From: Sipunculus nudus | Taxonomy: Eukaryota; Annelida; Sipuncula; Golfingiida; Sipunculidae | Direction: 5' to 3' | Length of the DNA: 64,000 nt | NCBI GenBank assembly: GCA_026874595.1 | Contig: CM049307.1 | Location: forward strand, 75,492,643-75,556,642 | Part shown: positions 1 through 12,733 of the stretch, piece by piece | Layout of the letters: the number at the start of each line of letters is the position of its first letter | How positions within the stretch are numbered: position 1 is the first letter of the stretch | Program-made: the position numbers and the translations under genes | Notes under the pieces: generated by a model | What the model was told of the DNA's origin: nothing | Seen by the model: the letters and a program-made list of their open reading frames with translations, nothing else | Database searches by the model: none

Positions 1-706
1 ATAACAGATACAGTATCATTATGGTGGCATCCCTGGTTATAGAAACATCATTAAATATCCATTAAATAGTCATTATAGCCTGATATTAGACCCAATAGAA
101 TCTTTATCATTAATAACCTTACATCCAAGGGTTTATGTATCAGTTAATTGTCTCATAATTTTCTGTTTTAAATTATATTTAAAAATGAATAAAAAAAATA
201 ATAATAAAAATTAAGATATTCTACCTATTCAGTAGGCTCATATATATTATGATTGATGATGTTGGCACTTAACCTTTGTCTTTTAACTCCTCTGTAGCCA
301 CACTTTGGTAATGCATGCATGCTTTTTGTCTTAGGAACAGTATATCAGGTGTGTCCAAAGAAAAATCATGTCCCATATTCCCCTATATATCCTGAGGAAT
401 ATGAGAGTATTTACTGAAGGGTCTATTGTGTCATCTATCTAAAAACTATGCCAGTGAACTTGACCCTTGTTAGCTTGGCCCATGGTAAACCTGTCCCACA
501 CATACCTCGTAGAAGTCCTGCACATCTGTCTCAATGCAAGAACATGTGGTCCTAGCATTAATCTAAGTGACAATATCCACAGTCTTGAGTTATACTACTG
601 TGAAGAAACATACACATTAAACCAGAAATCTGCATTCTAAGGAATGCAATCCTCTGCCAGGTGGGAGTCCCATATTGTGTGATGCTCCCAAAAACTGTGT
701 TTGCAT

Positions 707-955
707 TCACTTATTAAGCCCAAATTCCCAGGTTCATTCCTGCATAAGTGACTTTAGATTTGTGAATATTCCTTTAAGACATTGTTGAATCTGGACCATG
801 TGCCAGATCCACACCAAAATCTAATCAATTCTTCATTGGCCCATTCCCAAAACTGCCCTGAAAATGTCATGAGAGTTTGTTCATGATTACGTTATGTTGT
901 GAACAACCAATCACACACACAAACAGGGATGAAAGCATATCCTCCTGGCAGAGGC
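707..955 (+). repeat. Dispersed repeat copy 1 (LINE-3'-end-like)
   Basis: About 250 bp that reappears in the same orientation at 14750-15015. Shared stretches include CACCAAAATCTAATCA, TTGGCCCA, CCCTGAAAAT and TCATGAGA, followed by CACAC-rich sequence and TCCTCCTGGCAGAGGCAGTT near the end. The block resembles 3' ends of RTE-like LINEs of invertebrates; that assignment is from memory of the family and is not proven. No reverse transcriptase reading frame is left. Confidence 0.6.
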
Positions 956-1652
956 AGTTAATTAATTAATTTTGCAAAAAGCAATAAGGTACATGGTATC
1001 AATATTAGGAAAGCTAAAGCAGATGCAGTAATATTCTTTTTTTGTTAGTGCAAGATGTAAATTTCATGTGTATAGAATTTCAATATTTGTAAATATTTTC
1101 CCGTTTGAACCATGGTTTCATTCAAAATTGATCCAACTTTAACTTAAAAAATTCCAACTTGTACTTGCTAAAAATACACAAGATGTATTTCTGACAGACC
1201 ACATAAAAGTTTTGATGTGTTAGAACAATTCAAACTTTCTTGAAGATTATTTGTTTTAAAGAGCTCACCTTACATGCATTCATGTGTTATACGATGCCAG
1301 TAAATTTTGAGTTTAGGTAAAGATTGTACAATATATATATATATATATTATCTTTGTATTATATTTACTATTTACTACATTATATAACCTCTTTGCCCTG
1401 CCCTGGTATGTTCCAGTATCGCACGTGTACCCCGACCAATCCTATTGTGCACCCGAGAACAATAGGATCAGTGTCAGTCTTTCACATGCCCCCCCCCCAC
1501 CCGAATCGCACATAGCATAATCTCGTAATCTCGTAAAGTCTCGGCTTTTCAAACCACGACGTTAGCTTCATTCTAACCACATTCACCTGATGATCGGGTT
1601 GCATCCCGTGAAACAGTCTGTTGTGAATTAACAGTGTTGTTTTTCTTCAGAG

Positions 1653-1653
<1 letters not shown>

Positions 1654-1712
<59 letters not shown>
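1654..1712. repeat. (TA)n microsatellite
   Basis: About 29 uninterrupted TA dinucleotides. The apparent Ile-Tyr-repeat reading frames over it are artefacts. Confidence 0.97.
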
Positions 1713-1714
<2 letters not shown>

Positions 1715-3621
1715 TGAAATATTAATTTTTGGATAATTCTTGGAAGAACATGAATGTGCAATATTTTTCAATACTCCATTCACACACATAAAGGTTAAAA
1801 ATCATTTTGAACAATGTGAATATGTCAAAATGGTTCCAAAACCTGCCAGTGTTGTTCTTCACAAGGACTCAAGCTTATTCTTAGATGGTGCAATAGTATA
1901 AAACTAGGCATGTAGCATCCAAACAAAACACACACATGGACATGTACAATAATCAATGACCACAGTGCATCTAAACATGTGTACAATATTTTGGGAGTAC
2001 CATATTCACAACACAAAATGTTTTGGTTTATTCAGATTAAAAATCACCTCCAGAGCAGGCTTCATAATGTTTTTGGTTCCGAAATCTGAAATAAAACTAA
2101 TTGCTTATATATGCTCAAAATGTTTTGTAAATTAACAAATTTCCAAAATGTGTGTTTAGGCAATTTTTGCAGTTAAAGCCAGGTGTATACAGTTCTCCTA
2201 ATAGAACTTGCTGATACATGTAGATGTGCTGTACTGTTTCTGTGTTATCTCTGGCTTTATTGATTATAAATTACTCTCTTATCAGTGCTTAGGGGGCACA
2301 TTGTACAAAATAACCGACAATAACTGCCCCCCATAAAGACTGAGTGAGCTAATTTCAGGCCTTACTCAGGGAGTACATTTTTCAAACTGCAGTTATCTCA
2401 TCCTTGTGTGCAATAGGTCAAAGGGCAAATACTGTTTGTTTTATTCTGTTCTGTGTAAGCACAAATACATCATCTAATTATGTCCTCAGATAAGTTTAAA
2501 AAGGCCATATTGTTAACAATGCATATTAGAAGGTACTCTGTAGAGCACACATCAGTGCCAAGGCCTAACTTTCTGATAGATGTTTTAATATATTACCATA
2601 ATACTTCACATCCAGATCATAAATGCATTGAGCACATATACCCTACTGAATCTTATATTTGTGGATCAATGTATGGGCTAATTGACAAAATTTAACATTT
2701 ATTTTAGTGTGTTTCAGTTTCCATTAATATAGATTCATTCTCGCAGTCAAAACTTGTCTTCAAAATCTGTCTTCAAGGAAATCTGTCTACATTTAATGCC
2801 ACCATTTTGCATTCTCTCTGTTTCTTGCCTCACTAGTTAAGAGCCAAAGCATCATAAGTAGGTTAAGGGGCTTTTCCTTATAGTTTGTTAATAAATTTCG
2901 AACAGCTGTCACTCAGCTGGTTATAAGGGTTTGCAGTCACGGGTATATGTCATAACATGACATAGGTTGATTTATGTCATAATAAATATTTCCATTATGT
3001 GACAGTGGCTTTTGATTATCAATGCCTTTGGCAGTCCTCAGTCTTTGGGAAAGATACTTTCTTTTTCACAATGTTAAAATTTTGCAATTTTAACTTTTTC
3101 ATTGTTTTACCAGGGTTTCATTTTCGTGATTTCATGATACAGTAACACATAACCAACCACATTATAATCATAACTATATATAATTAGTGGCCAAAGACAG
3201 ACGGGAACACCTAACAAGTTGAAATTTCCTTCTTCACTCTTGGCAGATAATTTAACAGGTCTGGTATTTACTATAATATATGTATTTTATTTAGAGATAA
3301 CATAAAAATCTGTTGTTATTATTTCATATAACAATTTTTGACCTGGGATGCTGCTGAGAGGGAGAACTTACATCAGCCTGTACAATATGAAAGTTCACAT
3401 TAGTAGGCTGGGAGTCTTATGCACATATTTTTGCAATAAGTTTAATTTTGCAAATATCACAAATTTGAAACCCTCATGAACAAAAAGCCAACTTCAGTAT
3501 GATTTAGACATAAAAAAGATTGGTTTGACACATGTACAGCACACTGAATGTTGCACATAAACCAGTTGCTTACAGTCAATTTCTTAATGCCTCCTACCCA
3601 TCTCCCAAAATCTTCATCCCA

Positions 3622-3893
3622 CCAGCTTCTGTGGCTCAGGAGTAAGGCACAGGACTCAAAGCTGGGAGATCGTGAGTTTGAATCTCAGCCAAGGCGGTAA
3701 ATTTTTCACAGGAGGCCCTCACCCAGGGTTAGTGCTCTGCAGGCTTAATGGGAAGGCCGTGCCCAATGGCTGTATTTCACCCATAATTGAGTGCGCCTCT
3801 TGGGGGTTCCTCGGTGACCAAGCAATGGGGACGATTACGCACACAGAGCCTGCAGGTGCAGTAGTCATTGGGCCTGGTTGACGCCAGTATATA
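3622..3893 (+). mobile_element. tRNA-derived SINE, family 1, forward copy
   Basis: The head is tRNA-like: an A-box-like GTGGCTCAGGAG at 3631-3642 and a B-box-like GAGTTTGAATC at 3674-3684, spaced as in an RNA polymerase III promoter. It is followed by an unrelated body of about 200 bp. A diverged copy lies on the opposite strand at 38311-38535, sharing the tRNA-like head (GGACTCAAAG, GATCGTGAGTTT), AGGCTTAATGGG and GAGTGCGCCT. The tail is lost in AT-rich DNA, so the right end is approximate. Confidence 0.8.
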
Positions 3894-4011
3894 AAATGAG
3901 AGGAAGAGTGTGCATGATAATGCCCTGTCTAGTAGTCCAAAACCGGAATGGAATTCTGCAGATGTACATATACTTAGTTAAGTTAGCATTAAAAAAATTG
4001 GAAGCAGTGAC

Positions 4012-4034
4012 CCCCCCCCCCCCCAAAAAAAAAA
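4012..4034. repeat. Poly-C/poly-A simple tract
   Basis: A run of C followed by a run of A. Low-complexity sequence only. Confidence 0.9.
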
Positions 4035-4730
4035 AATAAAGAAAAAGAATCATCATCCCCCAAAGATGGCAATTATGATACTCTGAATATACCTCCTGTA
4101 ACTGTCAGTCAGGTATACTTCAACAGCTCAAATGTATTTTGTTATGTTCTTGAGGTAAAGGATACAGAATTTATTTTAATATTCAAGGAATCTAATAAAA
4201 TTATAAGAATTAAGCATATAATTGAACAAAAATTAAAGCAGTGAGTTAAAAATCATGCTTTAATATCCTTTAAAAATTTTGTTAAAAATTTAAACATGAT
4301 GCTATAAAATTTTCTATAGGCAAACATAGCTCAGCCCTTTTCTGAATGTATATCCACCATTTATTGTGTGTATCACAAAATGACAGAACAGTAAACTATC
4401 GTGCTAATTTTTCTAAAGGTGGCCAAAGCTGTAACCTTAGATTTTTTAAAGAGAAGTTTGGTACCTTATTACATACATGTATCCTTCCAAAATGTGATAT
4501 AAATTGTAATGATATCGGCAACATAGTACTTTCTTTTTTTTAAATATATATATTTTATTCTTGAGATTTAATTAAACAAAATATCAGTATGTATAATTGG
4601 ATAGATGAATGATGTGGGATAAAATAAATAGGTATTGAAAAAAAAAAAATTTCTGGAAAAGCATATGTTCATGTTTCAGTATTTGTGAAGTAGTCAAGTA
4701 TTGACAAGTCTTTTATTATAAGTATGTGCA

Positions 4731-4731
<1 letters not shown>

Positions 4732-4774
<43 letters not shown>

Positions 4775-4775
4775 C
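4732..4775. repeat. (TG)n(AG)n microsatellite
   Basis: A TG run of about 17 units turning into a short AG run; the left border of the GGTCA-rich segment follows directly. Confidence 0.95.
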
Positions 4776-4779
4776 AGGG

Positions 4780-5129
4780 TGACCTGTGTGGTCAAGATGA
4801 CAGGTCAGCTAATTCTTTGTGCCATAGGGGACTGCTGACCGTCCAGATATTCCTGCACACAAAGACGGGTTGCATACTTGGGTCAGCAGGTTGGTCAGTT
4901 TCCTTTTATGAGGGATAATTGACCTAAGGGTTTATGAATGAACCTGCTTGTATGTTACTTAACAGCCTTACTATATATGCACCAGGTGACCTCTGTGTGA
5001 CTCAAGTGGGTGACCCAGATTTTTTCATTGGTGCGGAAAGGTCACGGAGAAGCAATAATTTATGTGTGGTCACTGTTTTTATCATGGGAAAACATCATGA
5101 GCTCACATCTGTTTTAGTGGCATGGGTCA
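4780..5129. promoter_or_regulatory. Cluster of GGTCA/TGACC half-sites
   Basis: Twelve GGTCA or TGACC pentamers occur in 350 bp, starting at 4780, 4790, 4803, 4836, 4881, 4893, 4920, 4987, 5011, 5040, 5068 and 5125. Fewer than one is expected for both orientations in random sequence of this length. GGTCA is the core half-site of many nuclear receptors. The spacing is irregular and no simple tandem unit is seen. Whether it acts as an enhancer is inference. Confidence 0.35.
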
Positions 5130-6458
5130 CCTGCCACACTTCCTATGACTCTGTAGTTAAGGACTATTGTATGTAATCATGTGCTATACATGAGTGTTCA
5201 GAGATAACAGCCAGTCTTAAACTTGTCAAACATTAAAGTGGGTCTTGTTGGTTTTTTTTTATTTCAAGAGGGGGTGGGGCCAGCTGTTTGTGTGTGAGGA
5301 AGAGAGGTCTCGACTCTGGAGGTGTTTACGTTTATGATGGTTTACAGCCATCACATAATCATCTGTGAATGATCAAATTCACGCATCGTTACTTTGATGT
5401 TGACTGACCAATGCAATTAGCATGAAGAATTCTTTTTTACCTAGTTATATATTTGATAACTGAATCAGACTTTGTCATATTTGCTGATATTCACAAGGAG
5501 TGTTTTATTGGCTGCTTTTACAAAAAAAATGACGCATAACAGATTTGCTAACAGCTGAGTAGACCAGACAATGGTGTCACCTGGTGTAACCCTGAGCGTC
5601 AAATACAAACACTCCACAGACAGTGTTATAGGTTATAACAAAAAAGGCAAAACTGGTGAAAAAAAAAATATAAAATCCTTCTGCAAACTAAACGAATTTC
5701 TCATATTAATATTACATTCAGTATCCTATTTCCTTGCCTTTTAAAGAGCAGTTTAATATAACTTAAATTCATGTTTCCTATTGTGCTAATTTATATATTT
5801 TATATTTTTGTAATTGTGAAAGTGTGTGTTTAAGGAGAAAACACACTAAGCCCATATACAATAAATGTATTCTCTCTCTCCCTTTATATATATTGTATTT
5901 ACACACACAGATTATGATGGAATAAAGTTGCATTAAATATGCATTATAATCAGCTACTTTTGTAACTACTTTACTTATAATGTTTTTATCTGACATTTTT
6001 CCTGGGAAGTATTAGAACTTAATACTTATTGCTAAAAATTATATATATATAAGATTTTATGTTATATATATAATTATATATATTAGATTTTATGTTTGAT
6101 CTATTATCCTAAATATCCGTGATAAAAAGGGAGCTGTTTTTGAGTAAGTGTTGGTCAAAATTTAATGTGAGTTTGTTGCTTTGATCATTTCTGGGAAAAC
6201 TAGTTATATCTTCCTTATGAGTCTCTGATGTATTTGTGCTGTTTGAATTCGGCTTTACATTTGAGTAATTGTTTACCAAGTAAACAAGCTAATCCCTGGA
6301 TTAGTATTTCTGCACAGATCTGAATTCTTTGCAAATGCCTTCCATCTGTATGGGAAAATCACTCTCTTGCTTTCTGGGAAGTAAAAGTTTCTCAATCTTT
6401 AGGATGGGAAAGTGTAAAGAAAAAGGGGGTGTGTCACTATCATGTTTCCAAAATGGTT

Positions 6459-6480
6459 TGGGGGGGGGGGGGGAGGGGGG
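6459..6480. repeat. Poly-G tract
   Basis: A G run broken by one A, 22 bp long. Confidence 0.95.
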
Positions 6481-6924
6481 CTCTACATAAAAGTACGAGA
6501 CAAAACTCTAAGTGAATAATGTTTAATCATTATTTATTTTAAAGTATATTAAATGCTATTTAAATTAACAAAATTATCTGAATTTTTTTATTTGGCTACA
6601 CAAAATAATGACTTTCACAGAGACAGGGCATGGAATGTTATCTTTAGTGTTAATATACTCTTGCCAAAAGAAAAATTAAATATTTTATGCTTTAAAGAGA
6701 ATTAACCATATTTCGCAAACAGATTTGTTGATAGAATCAAATATCTTTTGAAAACAAAATAATTATTTGTGTAATATTTATGTATTACTCAGTTTAAGAA
6801 ATCAGTGGACCCATGAATGATTTCATATTTGTAAAATCAGATCTGATGTCATCTGTTGAAACCACACACTTGACACATTTGCTGACATCAATGTAAGTTA
6901 AGGAAATTGATTGTATGGTTTCAG

Positions 6925-7043
6925 TGGATTCCAATGATGTGCTCTATGGACATGACCCGAAATACCTGAACGAGATTACATCCATCTGCCAGACTTTGGT
7001 GAATGAAATCCTACACCACCTCAAGTCCCAGGAGAAAGCTGAG
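6925..7043 (+). CDS. PPR-like protein, internal coding exon (antepenultimate seen)
   Basis: Bounded by an acceptor (TGGTTTCAG before 6925) and a consensus donor (GAG|GTAAGA). The 119-nt exon starts with the last two bases of a split codon and then reads 39 codons without a stop, ending in phase 0. The peptide is acidic and helical (DVLYGHDPKYLNEI, then TLVNEILHHLKSQEKAE), with higher GC content and more CpG than its flanks, as expected of a conserved exon. It joins in frame to the exon at 8838. I do not recognise this segment as a named domain; the PPR assignment comes from the next two exons. Confidence 0.75.
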
Positions 7044-8837
7044 GTAAGACAGGATTCATCATCATAATTTATGCATAATTTTGGCCTGACATTTGTACTC
7101 AGTGACCCTTAACTCTCCAGACTGTAAAATTTAGACTGGCACTCTGCTCACTTTATTACTTTCTCTTTTGCAGCTGGTCATAGAAGGTATATGCATCATA
7201 TGATCTTTAAAGGCTTTACAAAGTATGCACCATATTATATGTAGACTTGCTCCATGCTCACTTATAAAATAACTAAACTTGCATAAACTGGTCACATTCA
7301 GTCCTCCTTTTCCTGACCTCAGTTCATTTCATAACTTTCTTAAATTGTGTCTCCCCTTCTAGGGGGATCTATATAGTGTTTGGTCTGTCGATGGCAGCAT
7401 CCAAAGTAGTTGTTTCATGGCAGCGACATTAGTGTTATTTTTATTGTGAACGTGATAACTATTGAACCACTCAAAATTTTTTTTTCAAATTTTGGGATGG
7501 GAGGCCCATAGTGGGGGGGAGATATAAATCTGTTTTGCATTGCAAAAACAACCTCATTCTAGTTTCATTTGATGTTCCAGTGATTTAGAGGAGTAATTTC
7601 TTTGATCTTTGATCTTTCTAAATACAATGCTAACATAAGTATGGAGTTATTCTACCAAATGCTGCACATTCACGATATATGTTAAAAAAATGGATTTTTC
7701 CCTTTTCTTTCATTGATACAATATGTTTTTTCCAGTGTAGCGCTTTCTTAATCTCCAGTTCTTTACATTCATCAAATATTCTTCATATAATACATCCTAA
7801 TGCTTATTTTACGTTATAATGATATTTAGCTGAGTTATGCTAAACCTGTTTTGCGACGATAGAATAATGTGGGCTGAGAACAGCATAATTTGAAAACCAG
7901 GTTCGTTATGTGTGTGATCCAAGAAAAAAAGTAAACAGAAAAAAAGCCAGAGAAAGTAGGTTAATCTGTACCAGAGGCATGAAAACCACAGCTCAGACCA
8001 GACGGCTGTCCTCGATGACCTCGATCACTCTCCAGACAGAAGATTATAGACTTGTGTCTGTGCGGTCTCCGAGGAATCTGTCCTGTTTTTTTTATGCAAT
8101 TCACAAAATGAATGCAATACCTTCATATAAAGTCTTTTGCATGTCCTATTTGCCCATTATAGAAATAGTGTTTAGGAAGGAATTTGTATAATGAATACCA
8201 TAAACTCCTTGGCATTACTTTTCGGTACTTAAATCAGGTAGGTACTGTGTGCCCTCATACACTTAAACAAAGAAATAATGGTAGCAGAATGTGTGTTTGG
8301 TTAATGTTAGAGAACTAATTATGTTATTCATGGTGAGGAAGTGTAAAATGTAAGATGTTATTTAAATTAGATGAAACTGAAACACATGACATTTGGGTTC
8401 AACTACCTAATCTTTACAACAGAAGTAAGATGCCTGTTTAGTGAAAGGAAAGAATGTCATTATTTGATTTTTATTTTGATTCTCTCATGTAGCCTTGAAT
8501 ATCCATTAAGGGTGACCTGTTCATGTTTTGAAAAGGCATCATGCATAGGTTTTCACTGCATACATGTTTCATTATCCATGTAAATCACAGCTTAGACACT
8601 TTGCTCTTTACAAGGAAATGCTAATAGAACCACAAAAATTAAAAGAATTTTTTTATCATATTGCAACATTTCCCATTAATTCACACCCCAAAAAATGTAA
8701 TACACCTATAAAACAAGCAGGTTGAGAAGATTTGTAAATACATTAATTAAATAGATATTTTCTATATTACCAGCATACATTCAGCAGTAAAGACATGTTA
8801 TATCATATCTGTGATGTTTCTTATGGCTTCCTTGCAG
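7044..8837 (+). other. Intron of the PPR-like gene
   Basis: AT-rich intron between two supported exons. The only unusual part is a GC- and CpG-richer patch at about 7975-8085 that looks exon-like but has no convincing splice borders. Confidence 0.7.
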
Positions 8838-8984
8838 ACCAGGAAAAGACAAGCTTCTCTGGCTCTGGAACTGTTCAACCGACTAGTGGCCCATGCTGAC
8901 TTAGGTGCTGAGCCAGTATCAACCCTGGCTGTCAACCTGTGGGGGCTGGCGACCAAGCACACACAGCTCGATTCAAAACTAATG
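8838..8984 (+). CDS. PPR-like protein, penultimate coding exon
   Basis: Acceptor CTTCCTTGCAG precedes the exon and the donor is ATG|GTTAGT. Its 147 nt are exactly 49 codons, phase 0 at both ends, so it fits both neighbours in frame. The peptide contains SLALELFNRLVAHADLG and then TLAVNLWGLATKHTQLD. The first resembles the second helix and linker of a PPR motif and the second starts a new one. Together with the following exon, the segment from TLAVN to TRPD is about 35 residues, the normal PPR length. PPR proteins of animals mostly bind RNA in mitochondria; that role here is inferred. The exact orthologue is not recognised. Confidence 0.8.
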
Positions 8985-8988
8985 GTTA

Positions 8989-9086
8989 GTTACTTAGTAA
9001 CAAGATGATGGGTACAATTACCATAGTGACAAAATGTTGCCTAGAAACAAGTTGTTACCATAGCAACAAATTGTTACCAGAGTAAC
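8989..9086. repeat. Tandem array of five X-box-like palindromes
   Basis: Five imperfect palindromes start at 8989, 9017, 9036, 9054 and 9073, the last four spaced 18-19 bp apart. Each fits the RFX X-box pattern RYYNYY-N(1-3)-RRNRAC, for example GTTACCATAGCAAC at 9054 and GTTGCCTAGAAAC at 9036. The array begins four bases after the exon's donor site. It may be only a short degenerate minisatellite; binding by RFX factors is inference. Confidence 0.6.
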
Positions 9087-10075
9087 TATTAAAAAAAAAT
9101 CATAATTGATATGAAATATTATTAAAAGAATATTGCCCTAAATATACATGGAACTGGAGGATGAATGTTTGAATTTTTTTTTCTCAAGCTGATTTTTAGT
9201 CTGCATTAGTCATTCTTATCTTAGTCAATCACTTGTGAATCTGACTAATCATCTGGAAAAAAATTTTTCTTTATTTCATAATTTCAGGATAATCTCATTG
9301 GAAGTTTTAAAATTAGGCAAGAATATAATTTTGCATAAAATTTACATATAAATTTAATATATTTACATATAATTTGAAAAAAAAGCATATGACCTTATTC
9401 TCAGGACTAAATCTCCTTCCATATACATGTATACTCTTTAAAATGTTATGACTTAAGGGGTGTTTCCATGTGAACCTATTTGCATATATGAGTGAAAAAT
9501 CGCTAATATGATTTGTGACTGGGGTGTTGCCATGTGTCCACCAGCATATATGCATATGTGCACGAATATCGCCTCAGGAGTGATTTTTATGCCCCCGCCA
9601 CAAAGTGGCCGGGGCATGTAGTTTTACCCATGTCCGTCATTCCGTCATTCCAAAATCAAACAGTTGTACAGACTTTTTTTCGCAATGCCTGCAGATATTG
9701 GCCTGATTGATTTTTGGTGTGTGGGCAGATAATGACCAGTTACAGATCGAGTTCGCCTTTCGTCCCAGTTGACCTACTTTTGACCGTTTTACGGCTCCTA
9801 AACTTAGAAAATTTCATGAAAAATAGAAATTTTCATGACAAATACACATGTACGGACTTTTTTTTCGCAATGCCTGCAGATATTGGCCTGATTTTGATTG
9901 TGTGGGCAGATAATGACCAGTTACAGACCGAGTTCGCGTTTCGTCCCGGTTGACCTACTTTTGACCGTTTTACAGCTCCTAAACTTAGAAAATTTCATGA
10001 AAAATAGAAATTTTCATGACAAATACACATGTACGGACTTTTTTTCGCAATGCCTGCAGATATTGGCCTGATTTT

Positions 10076-12733
10076 TAGCTCAGCTGACTATAAGTCATCT
10101 GAGCTATAGTCGTGGTCCATTGTCCGTCGTCCGTCCGTCTGTCCGTCCGTCCGTCCGTCCGTCCGTCCGTCCGTCCGTCCGTCCGTCCGTCCGTAGATGT
10201 GGCACGTTTTGAAACCGTAAGACCTAGGATTCCAAAATTCAGCATAATGTTAGATGTCCCCAAGATCTCCTACCAAGCCGAAAACTGGGTCTTTGCGACT
10301 TCGTTCCATTGAGAAATTAAGGAAAAACCTCAATTTTTTATTAAAAACCTATTTTCACACTTCAGGACTGCCTAATATCAAAACCACTCATCTGTTTTTC
10401 CTCATATTTACCATAAATATTCTTCCATATAGTTCCTATGTACATGCCAGAAATTATGTCTGTATTATATAATTAAAAAAAGTTATGGGCCCAAACATAA
10501 TGCATTTTGTAAAAAATCAGGAAAGATATTTGATCACTTAACACAAAACCTGTTAAAGCTATGGACTTTTTTTCCAGTAATATAACTTTAATTTATCAAA
10601 ATTAAATTGTATACCCAAAATTAGATCAAAATCTTTTAAATTTTTTAAAATATTAACAAAAATAAAAAATTGGTACCTTAAATTTTGCCCAACTTTGACC
10701 ATGGCACGTTTTTTTTCTGTAAGTACTGTGGATTTAATTTTCTCAGCATGTTTTTGTTAGCATTTTGTCTGTTAACACCAAAAATTTGAAACCAGTTGAT
10801 CAAATACTGTAGATTTTATTCAAGTTTTCAAGCACCATGTAACAAATTGTTCACATCAAGCTAGTGTTATGCAGTTTGCAAGAGCTCAGCTCCCCAGCTT
10901 CAGCTCTCAGTTCCTAAAATTTGGCATACAATTAGATGTCTCCAAAATTCCCTACCATGCCAAGAATTTAGTCACTAGGACTTAATTCCTTTGAGATATT
11001 AATGAAAAACTTCATTTTTCCATTAAAAACCCATTGTTACACTTCAAGACTGCCTAATATCAAAACCACTGATGTGACTTTAATCATATATAATATACAT
11101 ATTTATCTATACATTCTCTATGCACATGCCAGAAATGATGTCAGTATTGCGTAATTGTTTTAAGTTATAGGCCCAAACATAATGCACTATGTAAAAAATC
11201 AAGAAACATATTTACTCCCTTAACAAGGGCATTGCTGAAGCTAGAGTTTTTTTGCCAGGGATGTAACATTATTTAATCAAGATTCAATTGAATACCCAAA
11301 ATTAGCTCTGAATTTTTCAAATTTTATATGTTATTAGTGTAAATATAAAATTAGTACCTTAAATTTTGCCCAACTTTGACCATGGCACATTTGTTTCCTG
11401 TGAGCACGGTTGATATAATTTTCATATCATGCACACAAGGATTTCAGCTTTTTCGTTTAGAAAGCTGAAAGAAATTGGCCAAAAATTGTAGCTTTTATTA
11501 ATGTTTTTATGAGACCATGTCAGACCTTAACTCTCTCCAGCCCCTCTTGAGTCACCTGTATGTTGACCTTGTTGAACTTTCAGCAAATTATGCATGCTTG
11601 AGGCGAGCCATACACTGGGGCAGGTAGGCAGCTTATGGCCAGCCACAGTTGATCCAGGTGTCCAACCCAACTCATCTAGTAGTTTTAACCAACAACATAA
11701 CAATTAACAATAAATTAATAAATTTTTATTGTTTTTTAATAACAAATTAAAGAAAAATAAAAAGGACTTTGTTATTTTATAATAACAGGAAATCAACTTG
11801 CAGTTACTGATGATATAAGAATCTTGTATCGATGGATAGAATGTCACGTACTCCAAATAACACCATGCAGTCACCTATGGTATTTTTCAGTTCAATTTTA
11901 ATGATAAAAAAGTAAATCATATTATTCATTACTAATCATTAGGGATCATATGAAGGAAATTAATGATAGACAAAGATGCAGTTGATAATATTAATCTAGT
12001 TTCCTACTGTGTCTAGTGTGTACATTGATGTGAAATTAGTCCAAAATGAATTTTTTTACAGTTATTTTTTTATATAAATAAAAGCCATAAAACCAGGTAC
12101 TTATGATCATTATTTAAATGTGTGAATTTTGTATATTCTGGATTCTCAACATCATTGTTTGGTGAACACTGAATAAATACCAGACGTGGTGCAAATACTT
12201 TGTAATTGTATTTAAATACGAATATGATAATGTACTCCATTATAAAATTTCTTGCATAAAGAATGGGAATTCAGGTAAAAATGAAAGTATATGAATACTC
12301 GTGCAAATACTTTCAAAATGTATTCATGAATGCATTCATGAATATATTCTTTAATATTATTTTAATAATCATATCAGTTATATTTCATTTTAAAAAATCA
12401 AATGATTCTCTTATTATTTTTAATAAAAATTATATTTGGGACAATATTTGTATATTTTTTTAATAAATAGTTAAACTCTTATATTATATGTTCTGCTTAT
12501 AAGTTATATGGCCAAGTCAAAATCTGTGTGACAATAGTACTCCATTTGTTAATTAAATAAATGAAATCAATCTTCTTCCCTGTCTCCAAAGGTACTATCA
12601 AAATCATACATAAGCTAAACAACAACAACACATAATACAGCTTATATTTATTACCACACAAAACCAGCATGTGCCTCATTTCTAAATAATATTTTTTTAT
12701 CATATATAACAGCTGAGCGTCGTGACCCATAGG
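10076..12733 (+). mobile_element. Element B, copy 1 (hairpin-ended), inside element A
   Basis: It starts AGCTCAGCTGACT-ATA-AGTCATCTGAGCT, a 13-bp stem with one mismatch, followed by a GTCC microsatellite, and ends CAGCTGAGCGTCGTGACCC then ATAGGTCCCTTGTT. Element A's tandem unit breaks off at GGCCTGATTTT before it and resumes with TGTGTGGGCAGATAATG after it, showing insertion. Other copies are at 16297-19364 and 27204-28876, with a truncated one at 32524. It has no coding capacity that I can see. Confidence 0.8.
10122..10194. repeat. (GTCC)n microsatellite at the 5' end of element B
   Basis: A GTCC tetranucleotide run. Short versions recur at the same place in the other B copies (16342, 27248), so the tract is part of the family's head. 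Confidence 0.95.

Larger units (their letters stand above)
1..6924. other. Upstream/intronic region without recognised exons
   Basis: AT-rich DNA before the first exon I can support. The exon at 6925 begins with two bases of a split codon, so an upstream exon must exist, but I find no convincing acceptor-coding-donor segment here and it is probably outside the window. The stretch holds microsatellites, one half of a dispersed repeat pair, a SINE and a GGTCA half-site cluster, all listed separately. Short open frames here have no recognisable domain. Confidence 0.5.

Noticed and set aside
3622-3700. tRNA gene
   Set aside because: The tRNA-like head has A and B boxes but no cloverleaf acceptor pairing that I can see, and it continues into a SINE body shared with another locus.
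7910-8191. 93-codon plus-strand frame
   Set aside because: Covers the GC-rich intronic patch but runs on into AT-rich DNA and has no splice borders compatible with the flanking phase-0 exons.
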